Assembly: GCF_029871205.1 (NCBI RefSeq)
Contig: NZ_SSOJ01000114.1
Location: 1-64,000, forward strand
Length of the DNA: 64,000 nucleotides
DNA from: Pseudomonas sp. BN417
GTDB lineage: Bacteria > Pseudomonadota > Gammaproteobacteria > Pseudomonadales > Pseudomonadaceae
Direction of reading: 5' to 3'
Below the pieces are notes generated by a model. It was not told the origin of the DNA, made no database searches, and saw only the letters and a program-made list of their open reading frames with translations. The position numbers were made by a program, and so were the translations under genes. Below, one piece after another: positions 52,129-60,889 of this stretch (positions are counted from its first letter, which is position 1; each line of letters opens with the position of its first letter).

Positions 52129-53112
52129 ATGTTTTCCGGAAGAAAGCTGAAGCGTCTGGCTGAAGAAGTCAGTTCGCGAATTGCGTCTTTGTTGAACGGT
52201 TCGCCCGTACCCGACTACCAGAGTGGGCTGATCGAGAAGTATCCGTGGTTGAGTGATAGCTTCGAGGTATTGGCGCGACGGCTCAGTCTTGAGGAGCTTC
52301 CTGACTGTGAGCAGGAACAGAAAGAGCTTGAAAGCGCTCTGGTTCGTGACTTGCGGGTGTGTCTGCAGGCCGCCCGGGATGAAATACAGGAGCTGCAGCG
52401 CGAGATCGAGGCGCGCAACCTGACGCTATCCGGCCTGAATGAACAGTTGGCTTTGTACAGGGAAAAGGAGCAGGTCTGGGAGGTGACCCGGAATGCACTG
52501 ACGGAGGTCTGCTGGGAGCTGTTCATCGTCGACGGCGACCCGGAACATCCGGGAAACCAGCTGCGCTGGTCGAAGCAGTTCCGCGAGCTCGTGGGCTATT
52601 CGGAACGGGATTTCAACGACGATTGGGAGGGGTACTTCTCCATCGTGAATCAGGATGACCTGAAGCAGGTCGTGAAGGTGGTCACCGAATACCTGCGCGT
52701 AGGAGACCTATCCTTCCCCTATACGGTCGAGTACCGAATGAGGCACAAATCCAGGGGTGAGGTCTGGTACCGGGAAAGGGGGCAGGGTGTCGTGGACTGC
52801 AATGGCACGCTCTGTCGCATCATCGGGGCCGTACGGGACATCTCGGACGAGAAGTTGGCCGAAACCATCCATGCGCGGGAGGTGTCTGGCATGCAAGCCA
52901 CTTACGATCAGATTTCGCAAGTCGTGGGCGTGATCAAGGGTATTGCCGACCAGACCAACATGCTCGCCCTCAATGCCGCCATCGAAGCGGCACGAGCCGG
53001 TGATGTGGGGCGTGGCTTCTCCGTGGTGGCTGACGAGGTGAAGAAGCTCGCGGCACGGACCCGGGAGGCTACCCAGAGGATCCAGGAAATGCTGGCTTCA
53101 AGATCGATCTAG
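52129..53112 (+). CDS. Short cytosolic PAS chemoreceptor-like protein
   Basis: 327 aa from ATG 52129 with a GGAGGG site. No membrane helix. N-terminal helical part with a coiled coil (~60-130, [20 protein letters not shown]), a PAS domain (~140-250: [40 protein letters not shown]), then a truncated MCP signalling hairpin (~265-325) with the tip [20 protein letters not shown], followed by [19 protein letters not shown]. No methylation helices of normal length and no CheR-tethering pentapeptide. It resembles BdlA/Aer-type soluble transducers. 157 bp after the YCF48-like gene; the intergenic sequence is otherwise empty. Confidence 0.88.
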   Translation: MFSGRKLKRLAEEVSSRIASLLNGSPVPDYQSGLIEKYPWLSDSFEVLARRLSLEELPDCEQEQKELESALVRDLRVCLQAARDEIQELQREIEARNLTLSGLNEQLALYREKEQVWEVTRNALTEVCWELFIVDGDPEHPGNQLRWSKQFRELVGYSERDFNDDWEGYFSIVNQDDLKQVVKVVTEYLRVGDLSFPYTVEYRMRHKSRGEVWYRERGQGVVDCNGTLCRIIGAVRDISDEKLAETIHAREVSGMQATYDQISQVVGVIKGIADQTNMLALNAAIEAARAGDVGRGFSVVADEVKKLAARTREATQRIQEMLASRSI

Positions 53113-53142
53113 CAGCTCGGCAAGGTCATTGTTCACGGCTTT

Positions 53143-55320
53143 TCATACAAACGCCTTGCTCCATGACTGGAAGTCATGTCCGGATATCGGCTTGCTGATG
53201 CAGTAGCCTTGGGCTTCCTCGCAACCCCAGCTCGATAGCATCTGCATCGTCGAAACCGACTCGACGCCTTCTGCGACCACTTCGATGCCCAGGCTGTGGG
53301 CAAGCTTGATGATGGTTTCCACGATGGCTGCTGACTCGCTGTCGCTGTCGAGGTCCTTCACGAATGACTGGTCGATCTTTATGTAGTCGACCGGAAGATT
53401 CCGGAGATAGGCGAGGGATGAGTATCCGGTTCCGAAGTCATCGATGAACAGCTTGAAGCCCGCCTCGCGGAGTTGCCCGAGGACTTGCCGGGCGAATGGC
53501 AGGTCTTCCATGATGCAGCTTTCGGTCAGCTCGAATTGGATCCAGTCCGGTGTGCCGCCCCAGGTCTCCAGGGCTCTCGAGATCTGCTCGAGCAACTGCC
53601 GGTCTCGAATGTCATGGGGTGAAAGATTGATCGCAATTGGCACGGCGTGGCCTGAGCCATGCCACGCATGACTTTCGCGAACGGCAGCCGCCAGTACCCA
53701 ATGTGTGAGCCGGGTGATCAGGCCTGCGCTCTCGGCGAAACCGATGAATTGGCCTGGGCCCATCAGGCCACGCTCAGGGTGCTTCCAGCGCACCAGCGCT
53801 TCCACGCCGCTCACCCGCCTTGAATCCATGCGCAGTTTGGGTTGGAACATCAGGAGTAACTCGTCGCCGTCGATAGCGCGACGCAGGTCGGTCATCAGGA
53901 TCAGCCGCTGAGCGTTGTCACTGTCGAGCGCGCCTGCATATACGGCAACTTTTTCCGCACTGCGTCTGGCGCCATAACGGGCAACATTCGCGCGACGCAA
54001 CAGCGAATCGGGGTCATTGCCATGCCCCGGACACAGGGTGATTCCGATGCTGCAGTCAGCGGACACCAGCAGGGCGTCCAGCCCGAATGGCGTGCTCAAG
54101 GCCTCCAGGACCTTGCGCGCGGCTTGCACCGCGTGGCTGGCATCCATCCCTGGAAGCAACACCGAGAAAGAGGATTCGGCAATACGGGCGACTACTTCGC
54201 TGGCGTCCACCGTCTCCCGCAGCCTTGTCGCAACCTCCTGCAGCAGCCGGTCACCTTCGTGGTAGCCCAACGTCTCGTTGATCTCGCGGAAGTTGTCGAC
54301 TTCGACATGCAGCAGCGCAACAGGGTCGTGCGAGTCGCCTGAGGTGGAGATGGCCGTACTCAGGGCATCCCTCATGGACAGGCGATTGGGCAGGCCCGTC
54401 AGTTCATCGAAATAGGCCATTCTGCGGATACATTCTTCGGCGTGCTTCTGCTCAGTGATGTCGGTGATGAAACCTTCCAGCGCGAGCACCGTACCGTCCG
54501 CGGAGTAGACGCCGCACCCTTTGTCCCAGACCCACTTGGTCTGCCCCGTTGCGGTCCTGATTCTGTAGGTGGATTGGTAGGGCGTCCTGGTCTTCAAGGC
54601 TCTGGAAACCTTGCGCCTGAGCGAGGCAATGTCGTCAGGGTGAATGACGTCCACCATCCTGACAGTCCCCTCGATGAGTTCGGCGGCGGAATAGCCGATG
54701 AGCTTCTGGCAGCCTTCGCTGACGACTTCAAGACGCCAGGAAATATCATTCAGGCTCCGATACGCCACGCCGGGGAGATTGCTGACCAGGGTCTGCAACG
54801 TGCGCTGGCTCTCCCTCAGGCCATCGAGCGCATCAGCCTCCTTGCTGGCTGCCTCCAGCCGGCTTCGTAGCGAGGCCCTATGTTGAAGCAGGTTCGAGAT
54901 CTGGCCAGCCAGCAAGCGTAGGGCTTCGACCTGTGAGGCTTCGAGGCTGCGTTTTACGGTATCCGCTACCGAAAGCACGCCGATCACGTCCCGCTCCGCC
55001 ACGGCGAGCGGGACGCCGGCGAAGAGTCTGATACCTGTTGGCCCCGCCACCAGGGTGCAGTGCTGGAGCAGTCCATTCGTGGAGGCATCCTCCACATGGA
55101 CCAGTTCGTTGGACTCCGCCACTACGGCGCTCAACGAGCCCGCCCGGGGCAACTCCCCGGATACCACCCCCAGCTTCGCGCCAAACCACTCCCGCTCCTT
55201 GTCAAGGAACGTCATCATGGCAATAGGCACCTGGCACGCGATTGCGGCCAACCTGACGTATCCGTCGAGTTCGGGATCGGGTAATGGGTCGCGGATGTCG
55301 CGAAGCTGAAGAGCTGTCAT
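53143..55320 (-). CDS. GAF-PAS-GGDEF-EAL cyclic-di-GMP phosphodiesterase
   Basis: 725 aa from ATG 55320 (AGAGGA site). GAF domain (~10-165), PAS domain (~185-310, NLPGVAYRSLNDISWRLEVV), degenerate GGDEF (~325-480: the signature position reads ARIAESSFSVLLP in place of GGDEF), and an intact EAL domain (~490-725): GVEALVRWKHP, NLSPHDIRDR, FELTESCIME, IDDFGTGYSSLAYL, IKIDQSFVKD, VAEGVES. All metal-binding and catalytic residues of EAL are visible, so it should break down c-di-GMP; it cannot be expected to synthesise it. Convergent with the chemoreceptor-like gene, 30 bp apart. Confidence 0.92.
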   Translation of the reverse strand: MTALQLRDIRDPLPDPELDGYVRLAAIACQVPIAMMTFLDKEREWFGAKLGVVSGELPRAGSLSAVVAESNELVHVEDASTNGLLQHCTLVAGPTGIRLFAGVPLAVAERDVIGVLSVADTVKRSLEASQVEALRLLAGQISNLLQHRASLRSRLEAASKEADALDGLRESQRTLQTLVSNLPGVAYRSLNDISWRLEVVSEGCQKLIGYSAAELIEGTVRMVDVIHPDDIASLRRKVSRALKTRTPYQSTYRIRTATGQTKWVWDKGCGVYSADGTVLALEGFITDITEQKHAEECIRRMAYFDELTGLPNRLSMRDALSTAISTSGDSHDPVALLHVEVDNFREINETLGYHEGDRLLQEVATRLRETVDASEVVARIAESSFSVLLPGMDASHAVQAARKVLEALSTPFGLDALLVSADCSIGITLCPGHGNDPDSLLRRANVARYGARRSAEKVAVYAGALDSDNAQRLILMTDLRRAIDGDELLLMFQPKLRMDSRRVSGVEALVRWKHPERGLMGPGQFIGFAESAGLITRLTHWVLAAAVRESHAWHGSGHAVPIAINLSPHDIRDRQLLEQISRALETWGGTPDWIQFELTESCIMEDLPFARQVLGQLREAGFKLFIDDFGTGYSSLAYLRNLPVDYIKIDQSFVKDLDSDSESAAIVETIIKLAHSLGIEVVAEGVESVSTMQMLSSWGCEEAQGYCISKPISGHDFQSWSKAFV

Positions 55321-55536
55321 CTCCAGAATCCTCTGCCGGAACAATCGGCGCGATGGCGAGGGCGCCAGTCGTACGGCTGCCAGGCGTCCATTCATGAGGG
55401 AGGAGAGCGGGTGGGGCTCCGCATTTATTGTAGCTGTGCTGCGTTGCGTGGCAGGTCGTGAAGATGTAGCGCCGACAAGAGGAAAGGGAGTCGGCACATA
55501 CGGGGATGTACCGACCCTGAATCCGGCGCGGAAGCG

Positions 55537-55885
55537 CTAGAACTGCTCCGCCTCGATTGCGAAGAGGCTGTCGGCGCCCCCGCGCAGGCAGGCTGACAGG
55601 CCCTCGATGCGAGGCAGGACGGACGCGGTCGAAGTAGAAGCGGGCGGTGGCCAGCATCGCCGAGTAGAAGCTGGGGTCCGCATCCAGCCTGGTCTTGGCC
55701 ACGCTGGCCATTCTCGACCAGAGATAGGCGTAGGTGGCGTAGGTCTGCTTGAATCCGGTGGGCGTGGTCACCACCCCGTCGCTCCAGCGTGCGCCTTCCT
55801 CAACGCCAAAGCGGTTCAGCGACGCCAGGGATTCGCTGGCCAGCTTGCCGGCTTCTTCCAGGATGGCGCCTTGTAGTCGGTCATG
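55537..55885 (-). pseudogene. Acyl-CoA dehydrogenase with two large deletions and a frameshift
   Basis: Starting at ATG 55885 the strand reads MTDYKAP (start of this FadE-type family), jumps to AILEEAGKLASESLASLNRF with GARWSDGVVTTPTGFKQTYA, jumps again to TYAYLWSRMASVAKTRL and ARFYFDRV, then in another frame VLPRIEGLSACLRGGADSLF AIEAEQF and stop at 55537-55539. About 115 of ~590 expected residues remain, covering the extreme N-terminus, part of the N-domain and the C-terminus. The gene is dead. Its ATG overlaps the stop of the TetR gene (ATGA), so they once formed an operon. Confidence 0.85.
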
Positions 55886-56489
55886 GCCGGATCTCCGAAG
55901 TAGGAACGGGATTGGCCGCCGTCAGCAGGCGCATGAGAACTTCGCCGCGTAGCCGCTCGTCCAGCGGGTAGCTCGATAACCACAGCGGCAAGTGCTCGAA
56001 CAGTTCCAGGGCTGGCACGCTGCTCTGCCCGGGGCCGACGAGACCTGCGGCGCACAGCAGCGAGTCGAGCTGCCGGCGCAACTGCTGGCGCAGACGGTCG
56101 ATGTACAGCCGCTGGCTCGGCTTGAGGCAGCTGGCGTCGCGGGCCGCCAACTGGAAGTGCAAGGGATGGGACTCATGCAGCGCGATCAGCCCCTGGATAA
56201 CCACCTGCAGGGTCGCCTTGGGGGACTCCCGGCGGTGGCGGCGGTCGAACAGCGACAGCAGCGCCATGTAGTGCTCTTCGATGAACTCCAGCAGCAGCTC
56301 TTCCTTGCTGCTGCAGTGGTTGTAGAGCGAACCGGCGGTGAGTTCGAGATGGCTGGCCAGTTCCCGCAGGCTGACCTGGGCGAAACCGCGCTGGGCGAAC
56401 AGTTCCAGGGCTCTGGGGCGGTTGCGTTCGAAGCGCGAGCCAGCGCTGGTGGCCGGCGATACGGGCTCGATGCACTTGGCTGTATTCAT
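55881..56489 (-). CDS. TetR-family regulator
   Basis: 202 aa. HTH at ~25-65 (ELFAQRGFAQVSLRELASHL, ELTAGSLYNHCSSKEELLLE). It lies just upstream of, and overlaps, the acyl-CoA dehydrogenase pseudogene, and 140 bp downstream of the thiolase gene. Regulators in this position usually control fatty-acid-type degradation genes. Intact despite loss of its operon partner. ATG preceded by GGAAGGG. Confidence 0.9.
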   Translation of the reverse strand: MNTAKCIEPVSPATSAGSRFERNRPRALELFAQRGFAQVSLRELASHLELTAGSLYNHCSSKEELLLEFIEEHYMALLSLFDRRHRRESPKATLQVVIQGLIALHESHPLHFQLAARDASCLKPSQRLYIDRLRQQLRRQLDSLLCAAGLVGPGQSSVPALELFEHLPLWLSSYPLDERLRGEVLMRLLTAANPVPTSEIRP

Positions 56490-56629
56490 GTTTCAAACCC
56501 TTCCGTTTGGACGAGGCTAGGCTGGAATGTCACCGCCACGAAGGCGGAACGCGCCGAAGGAACCGGTCGGGATACCGCAGGATCCGTGTCGTGGGCGGAG
56601 TCCGGCTGACGTGCCCCGACCGGCTCCCT

Positions 56630-57814
56630 TCAGACGCGTTCGAAGATGACGGCGATGCCTTGGCCGCCGCCGATGCACATGGTGGCCAGGGCGTAGCGGC
56701 CCTTGATCCGTTGCAGCTCGTGGATCGCCTTGGTGGCGATGATCGCGCCGGAGGCTCCGATCGGATGCCCCAGGGAGATGCCGGAACCGTTGGGGTTCAC
56801 CTTCTCCGGATCGAAACCGAGTTCGCGCGACACCGCGCAGGCCTGGGCGGCGAAGGCTTCGTTGGACTCGATCACGTCGAGGTCCGCCACGGTCAGCCCC
56901 GCGCGTTGCAAGGCCAGGCGGGTCGCCGGGATCGGTCCCAGGCCCATGACAGTCGGCTCGACACCTGCGTGGGCATAGGCCACCACCCGAACCATGGGCT
57001 GCAGGCCCTGGTCCTTCACCGCATCGCCGGTGGCCAGCAGCAGCGCGCTGGCACCGTCGTTGAGGCCGGAGGCGTTGCCAGCGGTAACGGTGCCGCCTTC
57101 GGTAAAGGCCGGCTTCATCTTCGCCAGTTGCTCCAGGGTCACCTCGCCGCGCACGTGCTCGTCGATCTCGAACTGGGTCACGCCCTTGCGGGTCTGGATT
57201 TCCACGGGAACGATCTGGCTGGCGAAACGTCCCTCGGCGATGGCGCGGGCTGCGCGCTGCTGGCTCTGCAGGGCCAGGGCGTCCTGGTCTTCACGGGTGA
57301 TGCCGTGCAGCTTGGCGACGTTCTCGGCGGTGATGCCCATGTGGATGCCGTGCAGCGGGTCCTGCAGGGCGCCGAGCATGAAGTCGAGCATCTTGCTGTC
57401 GCCCATGCGCGCACCCCAGCGCGCGCTCGGAACGAGGTAAGGGGCCAGGCTCATGGATTCGGCACCGCCAGCGATGGCGATGCGCGCGTCACCCAGCAGT
57501 AGGCCCTGGGCGGCGCTAACGATGGCTTGCAGGCCCGAACCGCACAGGCGATTGACGCCAAAGGCTGGTGTTTCCTTTGGAATGCCTGCCTGCAGCGCGG
57601 CGACCCGGCTGATGTAGGCGTCCTTGGGCGTGCTAGGGATGACGTTGCCGAACACGACATGTTCCACCTGCTGCGGATCGCAGTTGGCGCGTGCAAGGGC
57701 AGTTCGGGTGACGAGTGTGGCAAGTTGCGCGGGCGGGGTATCCTTCAGGGTGCCGCCATAGGTACCGATGGCGGTACGCACCGCACTGACAACGAAAACT
57801 TCAGGTCTGTTCAT
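56630..57814 (-). CDS. Acetyl-CoA acetyltransferase (thiolase)
   Basis: 394 aa from ATG 57814, with AGGAGCG upstream. Active-site Cys in FGVNRLCGSGLQAIVSAAQG (~residue 89), GGAESMSLAPYLVPSARWG, C-terminal His in NPNGSGISLGHPIGASGA and Cys in ATMCIGGGQG. Normal length for degradative or biosynthetic acetoacetyl-CoA thiolase. It could complete a beta-oxidation cycle with the hydratase/dehydrogenase at 34.7 kb. Divergent from the AraC gene, 117 bp apart. Confidence 0.93.
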   Translation of the reverse strand: MNRPEVFVVSAVRTAIGTYGGTLKDTPPAQLATLVTRTALARANCDPQQVEHVVFGNVIPSTPKDAYISRVAALQAGIPKETPAFGVNRLCGSGLQAIVSAAQGLLLGDARIAIAGGAESMSLAPYLVPSARWGARMGDSKMLDFMLGALQDPLHGIHMGITAENVAKLHGITREDQDALALQSQQRAARAIAEGRFASQIVPVEIQTRKGVTQFEIDEHVRGEVTLEQLAKMKPAFTEGGTVTAGNASGLNDGASALLLATGDAVKDQGLQPMVRVVAYAHAGVEPTVMGLGPIPATRLALQRAGLTVADLDVIESNEAFAAQACAVSRELGFDPEKVNPNGSGISLGHPIGASGAIIATKAIHELQRIKGRYALATMCIGGGQGIAVIFERV

Positions 57815-57931
57815 CTGAGACGCTCCTGGATTGATGGCTGGAAGTCTAGGGGGCAGTGGCCTGCCCACCTATGCCGGAATTGCGCGCACTCGGATGTCGA
57901 ATTTGGACATATCAGCTGATGGACAAGGACT

Positions 57932-58975
57932 ATGACGGGCAACGCTGAAGAGCACATCGTCCGGACGAATGACTCTGTGGCCGCCTATTTCGTGAAGGCC
58001 GCCATGCACCGATTGGCGCAGGCACCGAAGCGTGTGGAGGCGATTCTTCGCGAAGCTGGCATCGAGCCTTCGTGGCTCGATGAACCCTTGCGCCGGGTGC
58101 CGGCGGACTCGGTAACACGACTGTGGCTGCTGCTCACCGAGGAGCTGGGAGATGAGTTTTTCGCCTTCGATTCGGGCGGGATGCCTCGTGGCGCGTTCGC
58201 AATCATCTGCCGCAGCGTGCTCCATGAACCGGATCTGGGGCGTGCGCTGCGCCAGTGCCTGTCCGGCTTTAACCTGTTCCTCCGCGATATCCGCGCGCAT
58301 CTGGAATTGCGCGGCAACCGCACCGCCATCGTCCTGGAGACCCGTATCGACGATCCAGCCATCCGGGGCGTCGCCGAGGAGATCTACCTCAGCATGGTCA
58401 TTGGCGTGGCCTGCTGGCTGGTGGGGCGCAGGCTCAATTTCGACCGTACCCAGTTTGGCCATCCTCCGCCTCCCCACGGAGCCGAACCCCTGCTCTGGGG
58501 ACCCTGGATCGAGTTCGAGGCCGGGCGTACCGAGGTGGAGTTCGGTTCCGCCCAACTGTCGCTGCCGGTGATCCGCAACTTCACCAGCCTCAAGCAGTTC
58601 CTCCGCTACGCGCCAGAGGGTGTGGTGGTGCGATTCCGCAATCGATCGGGGCTTTCCGCCGACGTCTATCGCCGCCTCAAAATGTCTCCAGAACTGGACT
58701 GGCCGTCCCAGACGCAGATGGCAAGCCAGGTGTCGATGAGCGAATCCGCTTTTCGCCGGCAACTGGAGCGCGAGGGTTTTTCCTATCAGGCAATCAAGCA
58801 CGAGGTGCGTAGGGCATTGGCCTTCGAGTACCTCAACGACGAGGCCTTGAGCATCTCCGAGATCGCGATCCGCTGTGGATTCCAGGAGCCCAGCGCGTTT
58901 CATCGGGCCTTTCGCCAGTGGACCGGCATGAGTCCTGGTAGTTACCGGGCCACAAAGGCCGCTGGCAGGAACTGA
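57932..58975 (+). CDS. AraC-family regulator (OruR-like ligand domain)
   Basis: 347 aa. N-terminal ligand domain ~15-200 (VEAILREAGIEPSWLDEPLR, GAFAIICRSVLHEPDLGRAL). C-terminal AraC domain ~240-340: WPSQTQMASQVSMSESAFRR for the first HTH, LSISEIAIRCGFQEPSAFHR then AFRQWTGMSPGSYRAT for the second. It is placed between the divergent thiolase gene and the acyl-CoA operon 580 bp downstream, and is the likely activator of one or both. Confidence 0.92.
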   Translation: MTGNAEEHIVRTNDSVAAYFVKAAMHRLAQAPKRVEAILREAGIEPSWLDEPLRRVPADSVTRLWLLLTEELGDEFFAFDSGGMPRGAFAIICRSVLHEPDLGRALRQCLSGFNLFLRDIRAHLELRGNRTAIVLETRIDDPAIRGVAEEIYLSMVIGVACWLVGRRLNFDRTQFGHPPPPHGAEPLLWGPWIEFEAGRTEVEFGSAQLSLPVIRNFTSLKQFLRYAPEGVVVRFRNRSGLSADVYRRLKMSPELDWPSQTQMASQVSMSESAFRRQLEREGFSYQAIKHEVRRALAFEYLNDEALSISEIAIRCGFQEPSAFHRAFRQWTGMSPGSYRATKAAGRN

Positions 58976-58981
58976 GCACAA

Positions 58982-59005
58982 CGCGACAAGGGCTGTCTTG
59001 TTGCG
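58982..59005 (+). terminator. Hairpin after the AraC gene
   Basis: CGCGACAAG (58982-58990), GGCTGT loop, CTTGTTGCG (58997-59005), one G-T pair. No T-run. It lies 7 bp after the AraC stop and probably slows or ends its transcript. From here to about 59300 (300 bp) no gene is evident. Confidence 0.5.
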
Positions 59006-59307
59006 CTCCGTGAATCGTTCGATGCAGCTCACCACTTTTACGGCATCCGACAGACCTTCTGTCTGACCTTCTCCCATACCGCCACCTGAATCTGCACCGG
59101 TACGTACTGCCGGGCAGGTTCCGCCTGCGCTGCGCCATCTGTCGCCCCATGACCGCTATGCCGCCAGTCCACTGAGCGGGCAGGGCGCCACTCGACTCCT
59201 TTCCTCCGGCTGATGGCAATTGCCTCTGCCTGGTCGGTTTGCGCTGGCTTGGCTGACGCCCTGCGATTGCTCGCCTCGAGAGGGGATGTTGCTTGGCTAT
59301 GTTGGCG

Positions 59308-59334
59308 TAACAGGTGTTTTGCATAACAAGTGTT
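59308..59334. promoter_or_regulatory. Direct-repeat activator site candidate
   Basis: TAACAGGTGTT (59308-59318) and TAACAAGTGTT (59324-59334) are 16 bp apart, differing at one base. AraC-family activators bind such direct half-site pairs, and these lie upstream of the acyl-CoA operon next to an AraC gene. Confidence 0.5.
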
Positions 59335-59398
59335 GCGTAAAAATAAGCACAGGATTACAGTTCAGCAAAACAACAAGAGACCCCCCTGGAGGTCGTGC

Positions 59399-59557
59399 AT
59401 GAAAAGCTTCAAGACAGGTTCCCGTCCTAACGACGGCTTCGCCGTCTGCAGAGGTTTTCCCCGCGAATCGATCGTTGCTTCGTTCGCCATTCAATCCAAC
59501 TGCCTGGGCGTGCAGCGCCCGCTGACTCGTGTGCCGGCTTCGGCGGAGGTGGCCTGA
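59399..59557 (+). CDS. Possible 52-residue leader protein coupled to acyl-CoA dehydrogenase
   Basis: ATG 59399 follows a strong GGAGG site (59388-59392, 6 nt spacing). The frame ends in TGA 59555-59557, overlapping the ATG of the dehydrogenase gene. The product (MKSFKTGSRPNDGFAVCRGF...) has no recognisable domain and no signal peptide. It could be translated for coupling, or be a chance frame in a leader. Confidence 0.4.
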   Translation: MKSFKTGSRPNDGFAVCRGFPRESIVASFAIQSNCLGVQRPLTRVPASAEVA

Positions 59558-60840
59558 TGATTAGCCTTAAGCCCAACCTCACCCTTCCGGCAGTCGGGCT
59601 GTCCGGTTTCGAGACGCCGCTCTCCGAGGAAGAGGCCGCCATCCAGGCGTCCGTACACCGGTTCGCCAAGGAAGTGCTGCGCCCGCTAGGTCGCGAGCTG
59701 GACCGGATGACCGCCGAAGAAGTGGCTGCGCCGGGCTCTCCCTACTACTCGGTGTTCAGCGAGTTCGCCAAGCTGGGGCTGGACCCCGCGTTGCTGGCGG
59801 AACTGCCGCCGGAGATGGCGGTGCGGATCGAGTCCCTGATCGGTGAAGAGCTGGGGTGGGGCGATGCCGGCCTGGGGGTGTCCCTTGGTTGTGCGGGCTT
59901 CCCGCTGCAGATGGCCGTCGCTGCCGGCAACGCCGAGCTGGTCGACCTGTGCCAGGGCCGCATCGGTTGCTGGATGGCCACCCAGCCGGATCGCGGCAGC
60001 GACAACCAGTTGCTCGATATCAAACGCGACTGGCCCGTAGGTACGCCGGCCAACATCGGCAACCTGACCGCCAAGGTCGTTGGCGACGAGATCATCATCA
60101 ATGGCCAGAGCTCGGCCTGGGTGTCCAACGGCGCTGTCGCGCAGGTGGCATTCGGACTGATGTGCGCCGACTACGGCGACGGCTTCTACGGCGACGATGG
60201 CCTGCCCAATGGCATCGCGGTGATCGTCCCGCTGGATATCAAGGGTGTCTCCAAGGGCAAGCCCCTGGAGAAGATCGGTCAGCGCTCACTGCCCCAGGGT
60301 GAGATCTACTTCGATGACGTGCGCGTCCCGCGTCGCTTCGCCATCGCCGAGAAAGACGGCTACTACGGTGCGGTCAGCTCCTCCTGGTCCTATGCCGGCA
60401 CCCACATGAGCCAAGTGTTCACGGGCGTCGCCCGTGCAGCCTTCGAGTATGCACTGCAGTACTGCCATGAGCGCCGCCAGGGCGGCCGCATGCTGATCGA
60501 CCACCAGATGACCCGCCTGCGCTTGGGCGAAATGCTCCGCCGTGTCGAAACCGCCCGAGCGGTGGCCCGTCGCTCACTGAGCTTCGCGCGCCTGTCGCCG
60601 CAAACCCACCCGTACGCCACGGCCTCCGCCAAGGTCACCGTGACCGAGGAAGCGTTGGCGGTGGCCGAAGAGGCCTTCCGCCTGTTCGGTGGCAACGGCA
60701 CCACCCTCGAGTATCCCATCGAGAAACTGCTGCGCGACACCCAGTCCTCCCTGATCGAAGACGGCGAGAACCGCATCCTGACCATGCGTCTGGGGCTGCT
60801 TGCGCAGCAGCTCTACGCCGAAGGCTGGGCCCAGAACTGA
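59557..60840 (+). CDS. Acyl-CoA dehydrogenase
   Basis: 427 aa. Three-domain fold: N-terminal helices (SEEEAAIQASVHRFAKEVLR), middle barrel (IGCWMATQPDRGSDNQLLDI, then WVSNGAVAQVAFG), C-terminal helices with FRLFGGNGTTLEYPIEKLLR and DTQSSLIEDGENRIL near the FAD and substrate. The ..DRGSDNQLL.. segment sits where FAD-binding residues usually lie. It introduces a double bond into an acyl-CoA and passes electrons to ETF. First large gene of a four-gene operon. Confidence 0.92.
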   Translation: MISLKPNLTLPAVGLSGFETPLSEEEAAIQASVHRFAKEVLRPLGRELDRMTAEEVAAPGSPYYSVFSEFAKLGLDPALLAELPPEMAVRIESLIGEELGWGDAGLGVSLGCAGFPLQMAVAAGNAELVDLCQGRIGCWMATQPDRGSDNQLLDIKRDWPVGTPANIGNLTAKVVGDEIIINGQSSAWVSNGAVAQVAFGLMCADYGDGFYGDDGLPNGIAVIVPLDIKGVSKGKPLEKIGQRSLPQGEIYFDDVRVPRRFAIAEKDGYYGAVSSSWSYAGTHMSQVFTGVARAAFEYALQYCHERRQGGRMLIDHQMTRLRLGEMLRRVETARAVARRSLSFARLSPQTHPYATASAKVTVTEEALAVAEEAFRLFGGNGTTLEYPIEKLLRDTQSSLIEDGENRILTMRLGLLAQQLYAEGWAQN

Positions 60841-60889
60841 TTCAACCACCCGACTCAATCCATCCAAGAACAATAGCGAGGAACCCCAA

